DNA of 64,000 nt from NCBI RefSeq assembly GCF_002999335.1, contig NW_020312381.1:1-64000 (forward strand), given 5' to 3'. Below are positions 11,662-23,896 of the stretch, piece after piece (position 1 is the first letter of the stretch; each line of letters opens with the position of its first letter). The notes beneath the pieces are model-generated. The model made no database searches, had not been told where the DNA came from, and saw only the letters and a list, made by a program, of their open reading frames with translations. Source of the DNA: Cyclospora cayetanensis (taxonomy: Eukaryota > Apicomplexa > Conoidasida > Eucoccidiorida > Eimeriidae). Both the position numbers and the translations under genes were made by a program.

Positions 11662-14600
11662 GGCCCACAGGCATTCAGGAGTTCAGGTTTTCCGGCGCAC
11701 ACACAAGTCTTCTTCCTCTTCTACTGTGTAAGCTGGTCTGTCCCACATCCGTCAATATGATGGCTAACATTGTACCGTCCTACAACCATGCCTAGACGCC
11801 CAGTTACATATGTATTGCATATTACATGCGCGGTCGCATTCGAAAACCTTTACAACCAGGTATATTTGCCTATTGAACTCGAATACTAAGGCACTTTCCC
11901 CTAACGGAAACAAGGGCTTGCTCCTCGAGCAAGCTGGCCCGCTTGTTCTTCGCCGATTAAACGAAGAACAGCAATACAGGCAATTGCAGAATAATCTGGT
12001 GCTTTCTGCAAAGCACCCAGCTGTGTTAGTGTCTAGCTGTAGCAGCATTGCCGCAAAGAAGCAGTTCTGCTGTCCTTTCGACGCTTATTTATGGGGTTCT
12101 AAGCAGACTCGGCTCAACGTTTGCACTGCTTCCCACCCGTTACTACGACAAGGTCCACCGATAGAAAGAATACGTTGCCTTCCTATTTGCTGCAACCTGT
12201 CAGTGCTCTCCTTCCCTATATCATACCGGTAAAGCCCTCATATGCTGAAGCACTCCCCTTGTAGATAATCTGTCAGTCTCTTTTCATCTTCCCTTCGATC
12301 AGTGCTTTAATACAGACAGGATTCATCCAGCAGACTGTTGAGGTACATGTTGCTAGCTTCGTCACCAAATCTCTGCAAAACTTCGCAAAACTCCCAGTAT
12401 ATCAGCCCTGCCTTGTTTTGAAGCCATGGTCGGCAGCCGACTTATGGGAAAACGGCGACGCATGTGCAGTCGTCGGTCGTGAACAAAATCTCAGAACAGT
12501 ACCACACAAGACCTATACGACAAGAAAGACGCACGAAAGAAGGGAAGATGTAATCGACACTCTTAAAGAAAATATGAAGCAAGCGTAATAAATAAAGCGA
12601 GAACAATAGAAGAGTAGAAGAATTTAAACTGCGAGATACTGTGCAGAGAAACTAGGGGGCAGAAAACGCACTGCAGGCTGACCCAAAAGTCCACGGGGGG
12701 CTCCAGCCACTTTGATGTAATTAAGAACACAAGCAAGCAGAAATTCTAGTGAGGAGCTAGATATGCAAAATTTATCCGCTGAGATGAACCCCCACACAGC
12801 AGACGGGACAAGGCACATGGCTTGCTTCAAAACAGCAACCACAGTGGCTTATGTCGGTTGAGATGGACCCCTAACGTTGGGAACGGATTGAAGAGGGGCA
12901 ATTGATAACTAATTGCTTGATTGCCGTGAAAACAAACGCAGCAAGGGTAGCTTGGTTCGTTCACAACTTGAAAGAGTTTCTCAGCCTCTATTGCTCAAAA
13001 CGGCTCACGATTTGCAATTTCTAACTCCAGTCTGTCTTCATTTGCCGGAAAGCAAATTCTTAACTGCAAAGAGCACAAGTACGAATTACCATCGTCTTGT
13101 ATTTCTGTTATCGTAGCATCCACTGAAAAAGGACCAACTATTACGACCGTCAGAAAGCCCTCCAGGTGTATTCACGAAAGAATGATATGGAGAACGGAAA
13201 TACACACAACAGGGAATTACTTTACGTGTCTTCCCTTACCAGAAGAATGTGGCCCTACCAGTGTTTGACATCAAAACCCATAACAAGTTTAAAATGTCAT
13301 CTGCTTGTGCTGCTTCATGAACTAGTCACGCAAGCTTCACAATAGTCTACCTTTGAGCGCCTAGCTAGCTAGCGGATTGCAGCAGTCAAAAGCGGGATGT
13401 TTTGAATTAATCTTTAGTATGATTTAGGTAAGGGCCTCCTCAGTATCTGTGTGGCGGTCATCTAAGTACTTCGCTTTTGCCATGCACCAAAGCCGTGGGT
13501 TGAGTCAGCAAGCAAGAACACAAAACTGCACTGTGCGCAAAGAAACTCACACCGCGATGAGCACCAAGAAACAGTCGCAGATTTTCTAGGCAAGCATGAT
13601 TCGAGGGAATAACCTCATTCTCCAAAACGTTTTTATCTTTGATACGTGAATTAACCGGTCAGCACCTTCACTTACATAGAGGCGTGCTCAGTTGAAAATA
13701 CGTAGATTGTATCGTTAATGCTCAGTGAATGAAATGTTTAGGGTGGTGGAGCTGCATTCCCACCCAACACGAAAGTCCTGTCTTCAACGCGTGCCCAATC
13801 GAGCAAAAATTAGAAAGATTTGCGACGATGCTGCTCTACACGTGCAAAAAGGAATGGGAGAAACCCCTTTCCTCTCAATTAGCGTGCATGGGAACGGAAG
13901 AGCGTCAAGAACGTACCAGACAAGCAGCAGCCATCGTCCTGAGCAGTAACAAGATGCATTTTCTTTGTACAGCCATAAAAGCAGCGGTACGATGAGGTAG
14001 TATGTGATTTCTATTACAAGGTGTGCGCGGCAACTTCATCGGATTGTCAAGTTCTTTGTAGTTTTGTTGTCATGCAGGGTCAGAATGGGTCTAACTTTTA
14101 TTTATTGTGCTCAAGTTATATAGAGCCCCCGAAACGACAACAGTTATACCAGAACAGGGGAATTAGCATGTGCTACAAAAGGGAGAATGAACACTTGAAG
14201 AGCACAGTCATTTGTACAGGGGGGGACAGAAAAGAGAATCATGGGGACACTATAATGCGCCCGCCACTCTGGCTATTCCGCAAGAGTTTAGTCACTTTCA
14301 GGTAACAAATACTGAGATGGGCCAACGGCAAAACGAGCGAGGACAAGTGCGTGAGCCTTCCTTGCTTTTTAGTCTTCTGTACACTAAGCAGGAAACATGG
14401 AAAAAGGGGGGGCCGCACGCGGATTTCGATTGGCTGCTTTCGTTTGGCATTCTTTCAGTCCTCAGTGGCATCAAAGTCATGCATTGCAAATGTGTAGATG
14501 AACCTTAGAAGTCAGGAGGTGTCAGAGACTGTCAAATTATCCTAAGCAAAATGCAAGATACACGAAACTAAATACGCAGTAACAGCCAGAAGCGAACAAA

Positions 14601-16968
14601 AGCAAGACAGACAGCAGGAGGCAATACAACCAGAAGTCCCAGATAGAGAAAACGCGCATAGTGGAGTTGTGCTTAATTTAAGTGAATCATGCTTTACTTA
14701 TTAAGGCAACACCGCGGCACATGCAATGCAGGAAGCAGACTTATAAAGAAGGGGGGTAAAAACCTTACTACTGGCGGGTTTTTCCTTACAGCTATATCTC
14801 GATTTGATTCATAGATCTGTTGTTTCATTTTAAAGCCTTCAATGCACTTCGCTACCGTTGTTTGCATATCTTTTGTAGAGTTGGACACCGCGCTGTGCGC
14901 CGCAGCAGCAATAATGCCCTATGCGTGGATGAGAGTGTGTAAAATGATACTTAAGAGGACGACAATAGGAATCTCAAGGTTAAAGATTATGTCACAAAGT
15001 CCCATCCATTCTTTGTACCAGAAAAATTCTTACTAGCTACTCCTTGTGAATGGGTGGAATGAAATCACATACTCCATTAAGAAAGTTGATAGCTACCAGA
15101 ATGTCTCTATTAAAGCAGCTGTCAATGCTTTTTCCTTTACAGCCTCATTAAGCCCCTTTTCGCTATTGCTTGCCTACGTCTAGTGAAGGTACATCTATTT
15201 CGTGCCTGTGTTTGGTGTGACATGCTGAAGAGTAGCCCATCTAACAGTACATTACTAGCTTCTGGTAGCAGAATAGCAAAGCTCATCGAGAGGTCAGAGT
15301 CAATCGCTTCATTTTGCTATGAATTTAAAAAGTGGTAACGCAGCGCTCAGTGGATGTCGATTCTGGCGTATGAGCGCCTCAAGATGTTTTCGCTATTGTC
15401 TTACGTGCAAAGCAAAGAGAAACCGAGGTGGCACAGAGGAGAGGGAAAACACGATATGAGGATGGTAAGGTAAAAGCAGAGAGAGGGAGCAGGCGATAGA
15501 GAGAGAGGAAGGGGAGCGACATACAGAATTGACAGAAAAGGTCATGTATTTTCTTTTCCTCTCTTCACACAGCCAGAAGTAATGCGTGCAAACCCTCAGA
15601 GGATGGGCTGAAGGCGAAAAATAAAGGTAGTTTTTCGTTCTTGTCTCCACCGCCCTCAGGAAAGAACAAAAAGTAGGGACATTAGTGCATGCAGACGTTC
15701 ACCAGTGGTCACTACTATGTGGTTATTTCGAAGGGCGGCATTAGAGCATGTAGTAAGTAGCCTTTGGAGACCCTCTCCATGTATGGATCCCATGCGCCGC
15801 TTACGCTTCGAAATCCCTAATTGTTGAAGCCACTGGGTTTGGCTGCACTTGAAATTTGGAAAGGTGTACAGCGCGTATGGGTTGTAGGACTATTGTTGGC
15901 ACATTACTACGCAAAACGAATTATGATATGCGAGTCTACTCCTGCTCTTTCTTGCCTATTTTTCTTTTGCTTTCGATGCCTGTCTTATCGGCAACAGTTA
16001 TGCAGATGCATTTTTGTGTGCAGCTGCGCAGATATACGCGTTGCTCTTTTGAGGTACGCACACCTATATGCACTCAACTGTAAGTTGACCATCGTATGCA
16101 CTTGCAGCTAATAATACAAAAAGCAGATCTGTGCCTCAGCCATTTAAACTTAGAACTAATATCTGTGTACTGGTGTACGCATATGTATACCCAGATGCAC
16201 ACATGCACGGTGGATGCCGGCGTGTAGACACCGCTTGACATGTGCGTGCAAATGTGCAAATGGATCTATGTTTCTACTTATGCAGCTGTGCAGGTATCCG
16301 TTTATTCTTTTTTCTGCTCCTCGCGTTCTTCGGCTTCTTCGTAAGGTCTTGCTGGTGCACGTGGTCGCCGACAGCCTCGAGACACTGCATGCACCAAACA
16401 AAGCCAAAGGCTCTACCTGCTCTAACTGACGCGCACCGCTGTACGGTACGATGAATCATATGGATCCTGTCAGAAAGGAAGTGCCTTCCCTTCTTCCTCG
16501 AAATGCTGAAACCTTGACCACTCGTCCAGAACGTTAAGCCCTAAAACACAAACAGTGACTTGCCCGTTTCTCATCGTCCTCGATTACGTGCTTCAACGCA
16601 ATCTCGGTATGAAGTTTGTCACGCAGTTCCTGCGCCGCAAACCTTAAGAACACATGCATAAAACCTCATCCTCGGCGGAACTGGTGCTAAGCTGTAAATG
16701 CAATTACCCTCGCAAGCAGCAAAAGGCCCCACAGAAGGCCCTTTTGTGCTCGCACCTTGTAAGTCATTATGTCCACATTTACTGGCTTAGAACGTGTAAT
16801 AATAAAGGGCTGAGAATGTGTCGTAATAAAGGTGCAACTCCCTTAGATGGCTTTGGGGTTGCTCTCTATGCTTTAGAGCTTTTAATACCTGGATAAAATT
16901 CGTAAGTTTGGCCTCGTCCTGATAGAGATCTTGTGCCGCCTTACACACACACTCACTGAGCGGGAACC
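11662..16968. other. Gene-poor region, 5.3 kb
   Basis: Both strands carry only short frames full of unlikely residue mixes, without splice-consistent neighbours, recognisable domains or CAG tracts. Base composition is more AT-rich than in the flanking genes. The 140-residue frame at 11810-12232 (+) may be 3' untranslated sequence of RPA32. No RNA gene, inverted terminal repeat or tandem array was recognised. Confidence 0.55.
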
Positions 16969-19900
16969 CTAGGTGGCGATCCCAATATTCTGAGCCCCAG
17001 TCTGCTCAATCCTAGGTCTTAAACATCGTGCCTTCGTGCCGGTTGTCTGTGTATGTGGACTAAAATCTGTGAGGTTCAGAGTGTCTAGTACTTGTATCTT
17101 GGTAGCGTAGCTCATGCAAAGACGCTCATCTCTGGCAATTCTTTTCCGAAGCCCCAGACGATCCAGGGCTACCACGTTGGGTGGTAGACAGCCGGCTGCA
17201 AAGCCTTTGGCTGGTGCTGCTACCGCTGCCGTTGGTGGTGGAGCTAATACTGCAGCAGCGCGAGGCTGTCGCAATTGAGAATTGCTGCCCAGTCGCGTAC
17301 GAGAAAGGAGCGTAGAGGAATCTGCAGGCCTCCCTGCTTTCAGAGAACTCAAAGGGATCTCCACATCCCCCATCTTTTGGGGCCTACTTATGGGCAATGC
17401 AAAGGCGCCGTGCCCTCTAAGAGTATTGTCGCCAGGAATGTCGGCTTGCGGTGCGCACCATCCATGGGCTGTACGCGCAAGGCTTATAAAGAACTCTTCG
17501 TCAGAAACTGAGGCTAGTGGATTCCTGAAGGCAACGTATCTGAAGTCTAGGGGCCGTCTTTGGGCTGCCCTTTCTTCAACAGGGGTGCGGTCCTGGAAGC
17601 CCCCCTCAGTCGATGCCCAAGGATCACGAAGGCCGCACTGTGACCCTCGAGAAACACTAAGATCACAGACACTCGCCGATGTCTGAAGGGACTTAATGAT
17701 GGCCTCACGGTCCGACGGCTGGGCTACGCCACATGCACACAGAAGAGGCGGTGAACGAAGAGTTCTAGAGGTGCCTCTTCATCCGTTCTGGCATTTCTGC
17801 TTCTGTGTGTCTGTGCTTCACTGGTCCGCATTTGCCACCATACAGCAATCAGGCTACATCGTGTCCACGTTCAGCCTCTTGGCACATCTCTATCATTCTG
17901 AGTGCTTCATTTCTCGTCACCTTTCGGCTGTTAACCCTTGACTCAATCCCTCTGGCCCTCTGTATTTGCCCATTTCTGCCTATTTCTCCTACCCTAAAGC
18001 AGGCGCCCTAATCCTTATTTTGGTTTTGCCTCTGCATGAAACTGATCTCTAGAGTGAACTATGTCATTTCCTCCTGGGGTTGATCTTCGGGCCTCTAGGA
18101 CCCCTGCTGCCTTTCCCCCTGCCTGCCTTTCTACGCTTGCCTCCCTAGTTGTGCACTCAGATGGCAGCACTTCCTTCAGCAGCAACATCAGCAATAGCAA
18201 GAGGAGCCAAGTATCTGACCCGGTGCTGTATGCGCAATGAGATAAAGTACATCAGGATGAAGCCCGATTGCTACTTGCAGTGCGTCCCTCAGGCTGCCCT
18301 GGCCACGTGCCTTGTTGCTGGGGGCTCCCACGGTGCTGCACCTGCTTGCCTTCAACCCAGCAACGAAATCTACTGTCTGCTTGTACACCGTGTCTGTCAG
18401 AACAGGGGGCCACGTACCAGGAAACTGGTGTAGCTGAGGGAAAACAAAAGGACAAGCTACATCTGTTTGTGAATTTTATTGCTTAAGAGGTTGGAGTTGC
18501 CAGGTAGACAGGGGGAGGCTTTAAGCAGATGTTTTTATACTTTTCGGTGTAACCGTAGCATATGCATAGACGCATCCGTAAGTATACTTGGAACTATCCA
18601 AGTGTATGTGTGTGTGCATGCTCAAGTGTAGGCAGATTTGAAAGGCGGAATGAGTCCTAAGGGCTGAGGCCTTGCTGTGTAGAGGTAACGTAGCAGAAGA
18701 GAGCAGCCTCATTTTCTTGCGTAAAACACGTAGAAACAGGAAGAAAATGACAAGATAAGGTGATATAGCGGAATGGGTGGATACTAGCAGTGCCAGGGAT
18801 GCAGACATGTATAGCAGACGACACAATGAGACTGAGAATGAGGGAGAGCAACATGCACATTCAGAGAATACCAGGCAGTCACAGGCGAGATGACAGCATA
18901 CAAGCAAAGAATGTTACATGGAAATGTAGATAGAGAAACGCAAATAGATGCCCCCGCTTCAAGCGCCTCCAGTCAGCGGCGTCGCTAGGCACTCCTCCCC
19001 CTGTGTCGTGCTACCCCGCTTTCCTTATACAACACACAGAGTAATAAACTAGAGCTTTGGATAAGCTGAGGGTACGAAAGAAACCAGTGGCTGTTTTACT
19101 TCCTCTTGGAGGCAGTAGTGTACACATTTTCCTCCTTTTCCCCACACAACGCAATCCTCACCTTCCTTCCATCATACGCCAGCAACACAGCCCTTGCATG
19201 TTCCTTTGAATACAAATGGTGTAGTAACTTTTCCAATTCCCATTTAATCTCCCCCAAGTACCTCCTAACAGCAGCAGAGGTCTCCACACAAATTGCGAAA
19301 CAGCGCCGATGCACAGAGGGCCCCCCTACTATCGCATACGTAAGGGGGAGAACCCTTAAGGAGTCCACACGGGGACTGGCAGAATGCTTGACGCGTCGCT
19401 CGCCTCCTGCGGTGTCTTCAGATGCCAGCTCTGCTGCTGTTGATGTAGCTGCTGTTGCGGGTCTTAGGGCAGCTGCAGCTGGAATTTCTGAAGATGGTAG
19501 TGCGTTTGCTGGAGCTGGTCCTTCGGACACTCCTGCTGCTCTCGTGGTGGATAGCAGCTGACTGGAGAAATACCCTGGTGCAGTTTGCTGGTGTGGATAG
19601 GCCTTAGCTCTCTGCTCTTGTTGCTTCCCGTCTACCCTCCGCTGTGGCACTACCACCAGTTGAAACTGCTGCCGCGGAGTACCCTGGTGCCGCGACTGCT
19701 GTTGAAGGCCTTCTCCGAAGGCCGTTAGTAAGGCAGGCAACTCGAGTGCCTGAAGCCTTTGCCCAATAGACGCCTTGAGGGTCTCCAGTGCTCCTGGGAG
19801 AGCTTTAAGTGCTTGCAGCTTCTTGCTTAATTTAGCTTTTGCTGCTCTTGCGGCAGCCAGGTCACCAAGGAGATTCCATTTGTGGCGCTCTACCTCCTTG

Positions 19901-21051
19901 CCCTCTTTGCAAAGGAAAACGCGGGCACGCAGTAGTTCGGAACCTTTTGTTGCCACTGAGGTGGCTGCCGCTGGCGCAGGTGCTGTTGCTGACTGCGACT
20001 CTGCTGCTCGCACAGCTGTTTTCTTCTTGGAGGGTGGAGAGAGAGGCCCTGGCCGTACAGCTCTAGTACTACGGGAGGCATCTGCCGCTGCACAACCGTC
20101 CACAGGAGCCCTCAAGCTCGGAAGGACTCCAGGAACTCCCCAAGTCAGGACGCCTATCCCGGATCTCGCCGAGAGAGGAGATCTCCAGCTGCTCTGCTCC
20201 CACGGGCTGCCCCCCTCTGACACCAGGGGAGGCAGTAGCAAGCGCGGTAAAAGCAGCTTTGGAGCAGGCGGTGCGGGAACTGCTCCAGCAGGAGCAGAAG
20301 TAACAGCAGGTACGTCGGCGCTTTCCTGCGCCACCACTGCACTCGGAGAACCATCGAGTCCTGATGGTGCTGCACTCTTGACGGTAGGATGCTGAACCTT
20401 GCTCTCACTCTGCCTCAGCCCATCCCCGCCGCTGCTGCTGCTCCTCCTCCGTGACACAAGCCGCATAGGCTGTGCTTTTTTCGTCTGCAGAATGGAGGAT
20501 TTACCTTCGACGCGCATTTCAAGAGGTGACCCCCCAGGGGGCCCTTGGTGGTTTTGCTTGGTGCCAGAATTGAAGGTCCCCAAGCGCTCCTTGCCGCGCT
20601 GTTGCACGTGCCCCCTGGAACCAAGTTCGCTAGATCCGCCACCTGCTATGGGTGCTCTCCTTTGGTGAAGCCCCTCACTCGACGTTCCGTGAGTTCGGAA
20701 GCCTCGCGAGAGGCCCACTGAATTTGCCGCCGGCGCTGGCGTCCCTCTACAGGGACCCATAGGCTCAGCTAAGAGCCGGTGCACCTTGTAGGACGCATAA
20801 AATGAGACAAGGGAGGCCAGGCGGGTGTCTTTTAGGACAGAATAAGGGAGTGAGGCCGTTCCAGACAAATCAAGCGAGCTCAGCACATCCTCAGTGTCCC
20901 TTGGCCCCTTTTTTACCCCGGTGGAAGCCCGAGACACCGTACGCGGAGCCTGCCGCGTCCTCCCAGGCGCGGCGTGTGTAGTGGCCTTCACAGTCCTCGG
21001 CAGACTGCGAGCTGAGGGGGATGCCTTGGATGACCCCTTTGTTGCGTCCAT
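16969..21051 (-). CDS. von Willebrand factor A domain protein, VWA3-like
   Basis: Exons on the minus strand: 21051-19162, 18433-18220, 17723-16969, with donors gtgagg and gtcaga. Both junctions keep phase and the product is about 952 aa. Residues 1 to about 580 are low-complexity (Ser, Ala, Pro, Gln) with no recognised domain. A VWA fold follows: first strand RCFAICVETS at about 583, a helix, LLAYDGRK at the end of exon 1, then LHQFPGTW, LRDALQVAIGLHPDVLYLIAHTAP in exon 2, and DFRYVAFRNP-SDEEFFISLA in exon 3. This order matches VWA3A/VWA3B proteins, some of which are cilium-linked. The MIDAS motif DxSxS is degenerate (ETSAA), so metal binding is doubtful. The start at 21051 is the first true ATG in the open frame; upstream exons cannot be excluded. 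Confidence 0.74.
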
Positions 21052-23896
21052 TAACAGCTGCACGCGACCTGCGAAGCAGGCACACGAGCCTTCGACTCTA
21101 ATCGCTATGCCTTCAGTCCATAATTACACCGAGTACTAAGAGCTAAACGTTCCACTCTATGTCGTATGCATGCGTACTTTTCGTATCCGCATTCAGGAAG
21201 TATATATTGTTGGGGCGGAAAGAAGGGGGCATCCGGGGGCTTCCTGGATCCCCCTTCCGCTTGTCTTTGGTGCCCATGGGCCCTGCCATTGACAAACGAC
21301 CCCCTGGTGAGCAGTAGACCTAACAGACCTCGTTCTAACAGTTCAAATGTAGACACAGCAGTGCAGGTGTATCAGCATACGTGGACATGCGTGAAGCTAC
21401 GGATCGACGCACACACAAAGCGCGACAATTCCTATACGGCCTTCGCCGTCTGCAAGACAAGGCTAAAGGGGCTCTTCTGCCTATCTGGGGGACCCCCATC
21501 CGGCCCGAAGGGCCGGCCCTCATGCTGAAAGGTATCTCCGTGGCGTGCACGGTTGGCGGGAGCAATGCTGAATCCTCCCTCCCTGCGGGAGACCGTGTGA
21601 TCGTCAAGAGCGAAGTAAGCCCAAGACATGGATTATATGTGACGCAACTATCCTGCCCCCCTATAAAAAGGAAGGGAACACTCGTTAAGCGTTTCAACTC
21701 CAGGGATTTGTCCCGCAGAATTACACAAGGGCGATGTATAGTGGCGGACTACCATTCCAGGGGGACGAGGACAGAGAGGGACACGCAGAGAGTGGTTGCT
21801 GCAGAGAGACAGAGGAGGCAGGGTAAAGCTGTTTAGGACATGGAGGAAAGCTACGAATAATTCAGACAGATTTAATCCGGAGAAGGGCGAAAAGGAAGGC
21901 TCCCAAGTGAGGGGTCTCCCCACGTGATTCCTTTCTTGCCACCCCTTCTCCGGAACATGGCCGCCTCACTTCACGCTCCTTTCGATACTTCCTTTGATAT
22001 CGCAACCAAAAGAAACAATGAAAGCACTGAATATGTGTGGCCCAACGTGCGAGGCAGTGGTGACCTCCCCCTGCCTACATCTACGGCAGCGCCTATGCAA
22101 CCAGTGCCTCTGAGGGTATCCCTTCCCTAGGTTGGAGGCGGCTACTCGTAGCAATGACCAATTGTATTGTTTCTGCCAAAAAAGGCAATAGTTTATTGGC
22201 CCATTTCGAGAAGTTTCGCGTAAAGAAGCAGTAACTCTACATGGGAAGTGTTGAGTCAATGCCACACACAGTGACCAACGTGTCGCATCCATAGTGTATC
22301 CCGCCATTCTTGTGCATTGGACAACACAGTGGATACAATGCAGAATGAACAGTAGCCTGCATATTATTAGCGGCATCCACAACCAGCCCGAATTTCCGGC
22401 AAAACTCTGCCTTCAGACAACAAGACGTCAAAAGTTGAGCACAATTGTCTTAGACGGGGTACACGCTAACGACACTACAAGTAGAACCCGTGAAGCACAT
22501 CGCGCTGAGGGTCGTTACACAGTCAGGATATTCAGGGATTAGCCCCTGTGGGGCGTAACATCGAAATTCGACAGATGCGTTTGTAAGGATGCACGTATAA
22601 CATTCTCACCACGAATGCAAATGACCATACTCTTTTTAGAACAGCAATGGAGAATCTGATTCACTAATTCCCTACAAGCCCACATCTGACTAGAAGCATA
22701 CTCTAGTGAACTAGACTCAACTGCTTGTTCTTCCTTTAAACATTCGTTTGCGGGGGCTTGTTGGCAGCAACGGTTCCTCCACTAACCTCGCTCTCTCACC
22801 AACCGCCCTCCCCAAAAAACAAACCCAAGCCCCCAAACCTTTTCTGAGTTCGCCGCTGAAACTTCAGACTCAAGGACACCCCAGAGATTCTCAACAGATA
22901 CTGCTGCCACTGCTTACGTAGTGCTAGCTGAAACACAGCAGCGACTCGGCAGCGAAGGGATGCGGCGATCAGGAAGGGGCACCGCCACATTACTTAATAC
23001 GTTTTAGCCGACATGCAGGCATTCATCTGAGGTGGCAGCCGATAAGCACTTTTAACGTGGCCCCTACACGCTAGGCCCCCTCATGAAGGACGCTCCCCCT
23101 GCCGCCTAGCAGCGCAGTAAGAAGTTAGTGCAAGCATGTCACAGAAGACACCAGTGGAAGAACATGTAATGAGGGGAGAAGGACGCTGGCTCTCCCTCTG
23201 CACTGTAATGTACCTTTTCGCCTGCGCGTCCCTTCCCCTAGCGCGACCTTGCTCTTTCCGTATTCTCTCGCATAATCCCATACACACAGCTAGCCTGACA
23301 ACCGCGCAATGCCGTGTCGAGCCAGTTCTTTTTCTTGCTGGCTAGCCAGTCCTCCAGGTCCCCAATCTCCTCAACATTTTCATAGGGAGGAGAAGCCAGT
23401 TAAACAAGCCCTGAAGGCTCTCTCTCTGCCCGAGGCTTCTGCCCCTCACAACGCACCACCTTACCACCGCCATGGCCCTCAGAGGCATCAATAGCCACAG
23501 GAGCGCATGACGCATTTCCCCTCTTTCAACATCCCACACACACAGCAGACAGCGGAGGAAGTCTATCCTTCCACCCGCCTCGTTACATCCAGCCTCACCA
23601 ACGGCTGGCTGCTCGCTTTCTCAAGCACAGAGAAAAAGCCGCTACTCGTGCTGCTGTTTGTCCTGCGATCCCCTCGCCTGTTGCGACGCTCCAGATCTCC
23701 CTACCGCCAACCCTGCACGCAGAAAGCAACAACAGCAGTTGACCAGACGAAGAAAGCAGAAGACGTTAAACTGCTGCCGACAAAGCTGCCGCAGGAGCAG
23801 CAAATGGTGGCAGCAACAAAGAGCAGCACCGCAGCGGCATCTTCCCTTGAAAAGGGCCCACACACGCAGCACCCCCCGGAGCAAAAGGCACCCACA
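21052..23896. other. Intergenic region, 2.8 kb
   Basis: No supportable gene is seen. A 151-residue frame on + (21381-21836) and several minus frames overlap without family resemblance. The region holds the upstream part of the VWA3-like gene and the 3' flank of the giant minus-strand gene. Confidence 0.5.

Noticed and set aside
11810..12232. 140-residue plus-strand frame after RPA32
   Set aside because: Composition is unlike the neighbouring genes, with no CAG usage, no family and an overlapping minus frame. Probably 3' untranslated or intergenic.
17282..17686. 134-residue plus-strand frame over the last VWA exon
   Set aside because: The opposite strand is open much further, keeps phase with upstream exons and completes a VWA fold.
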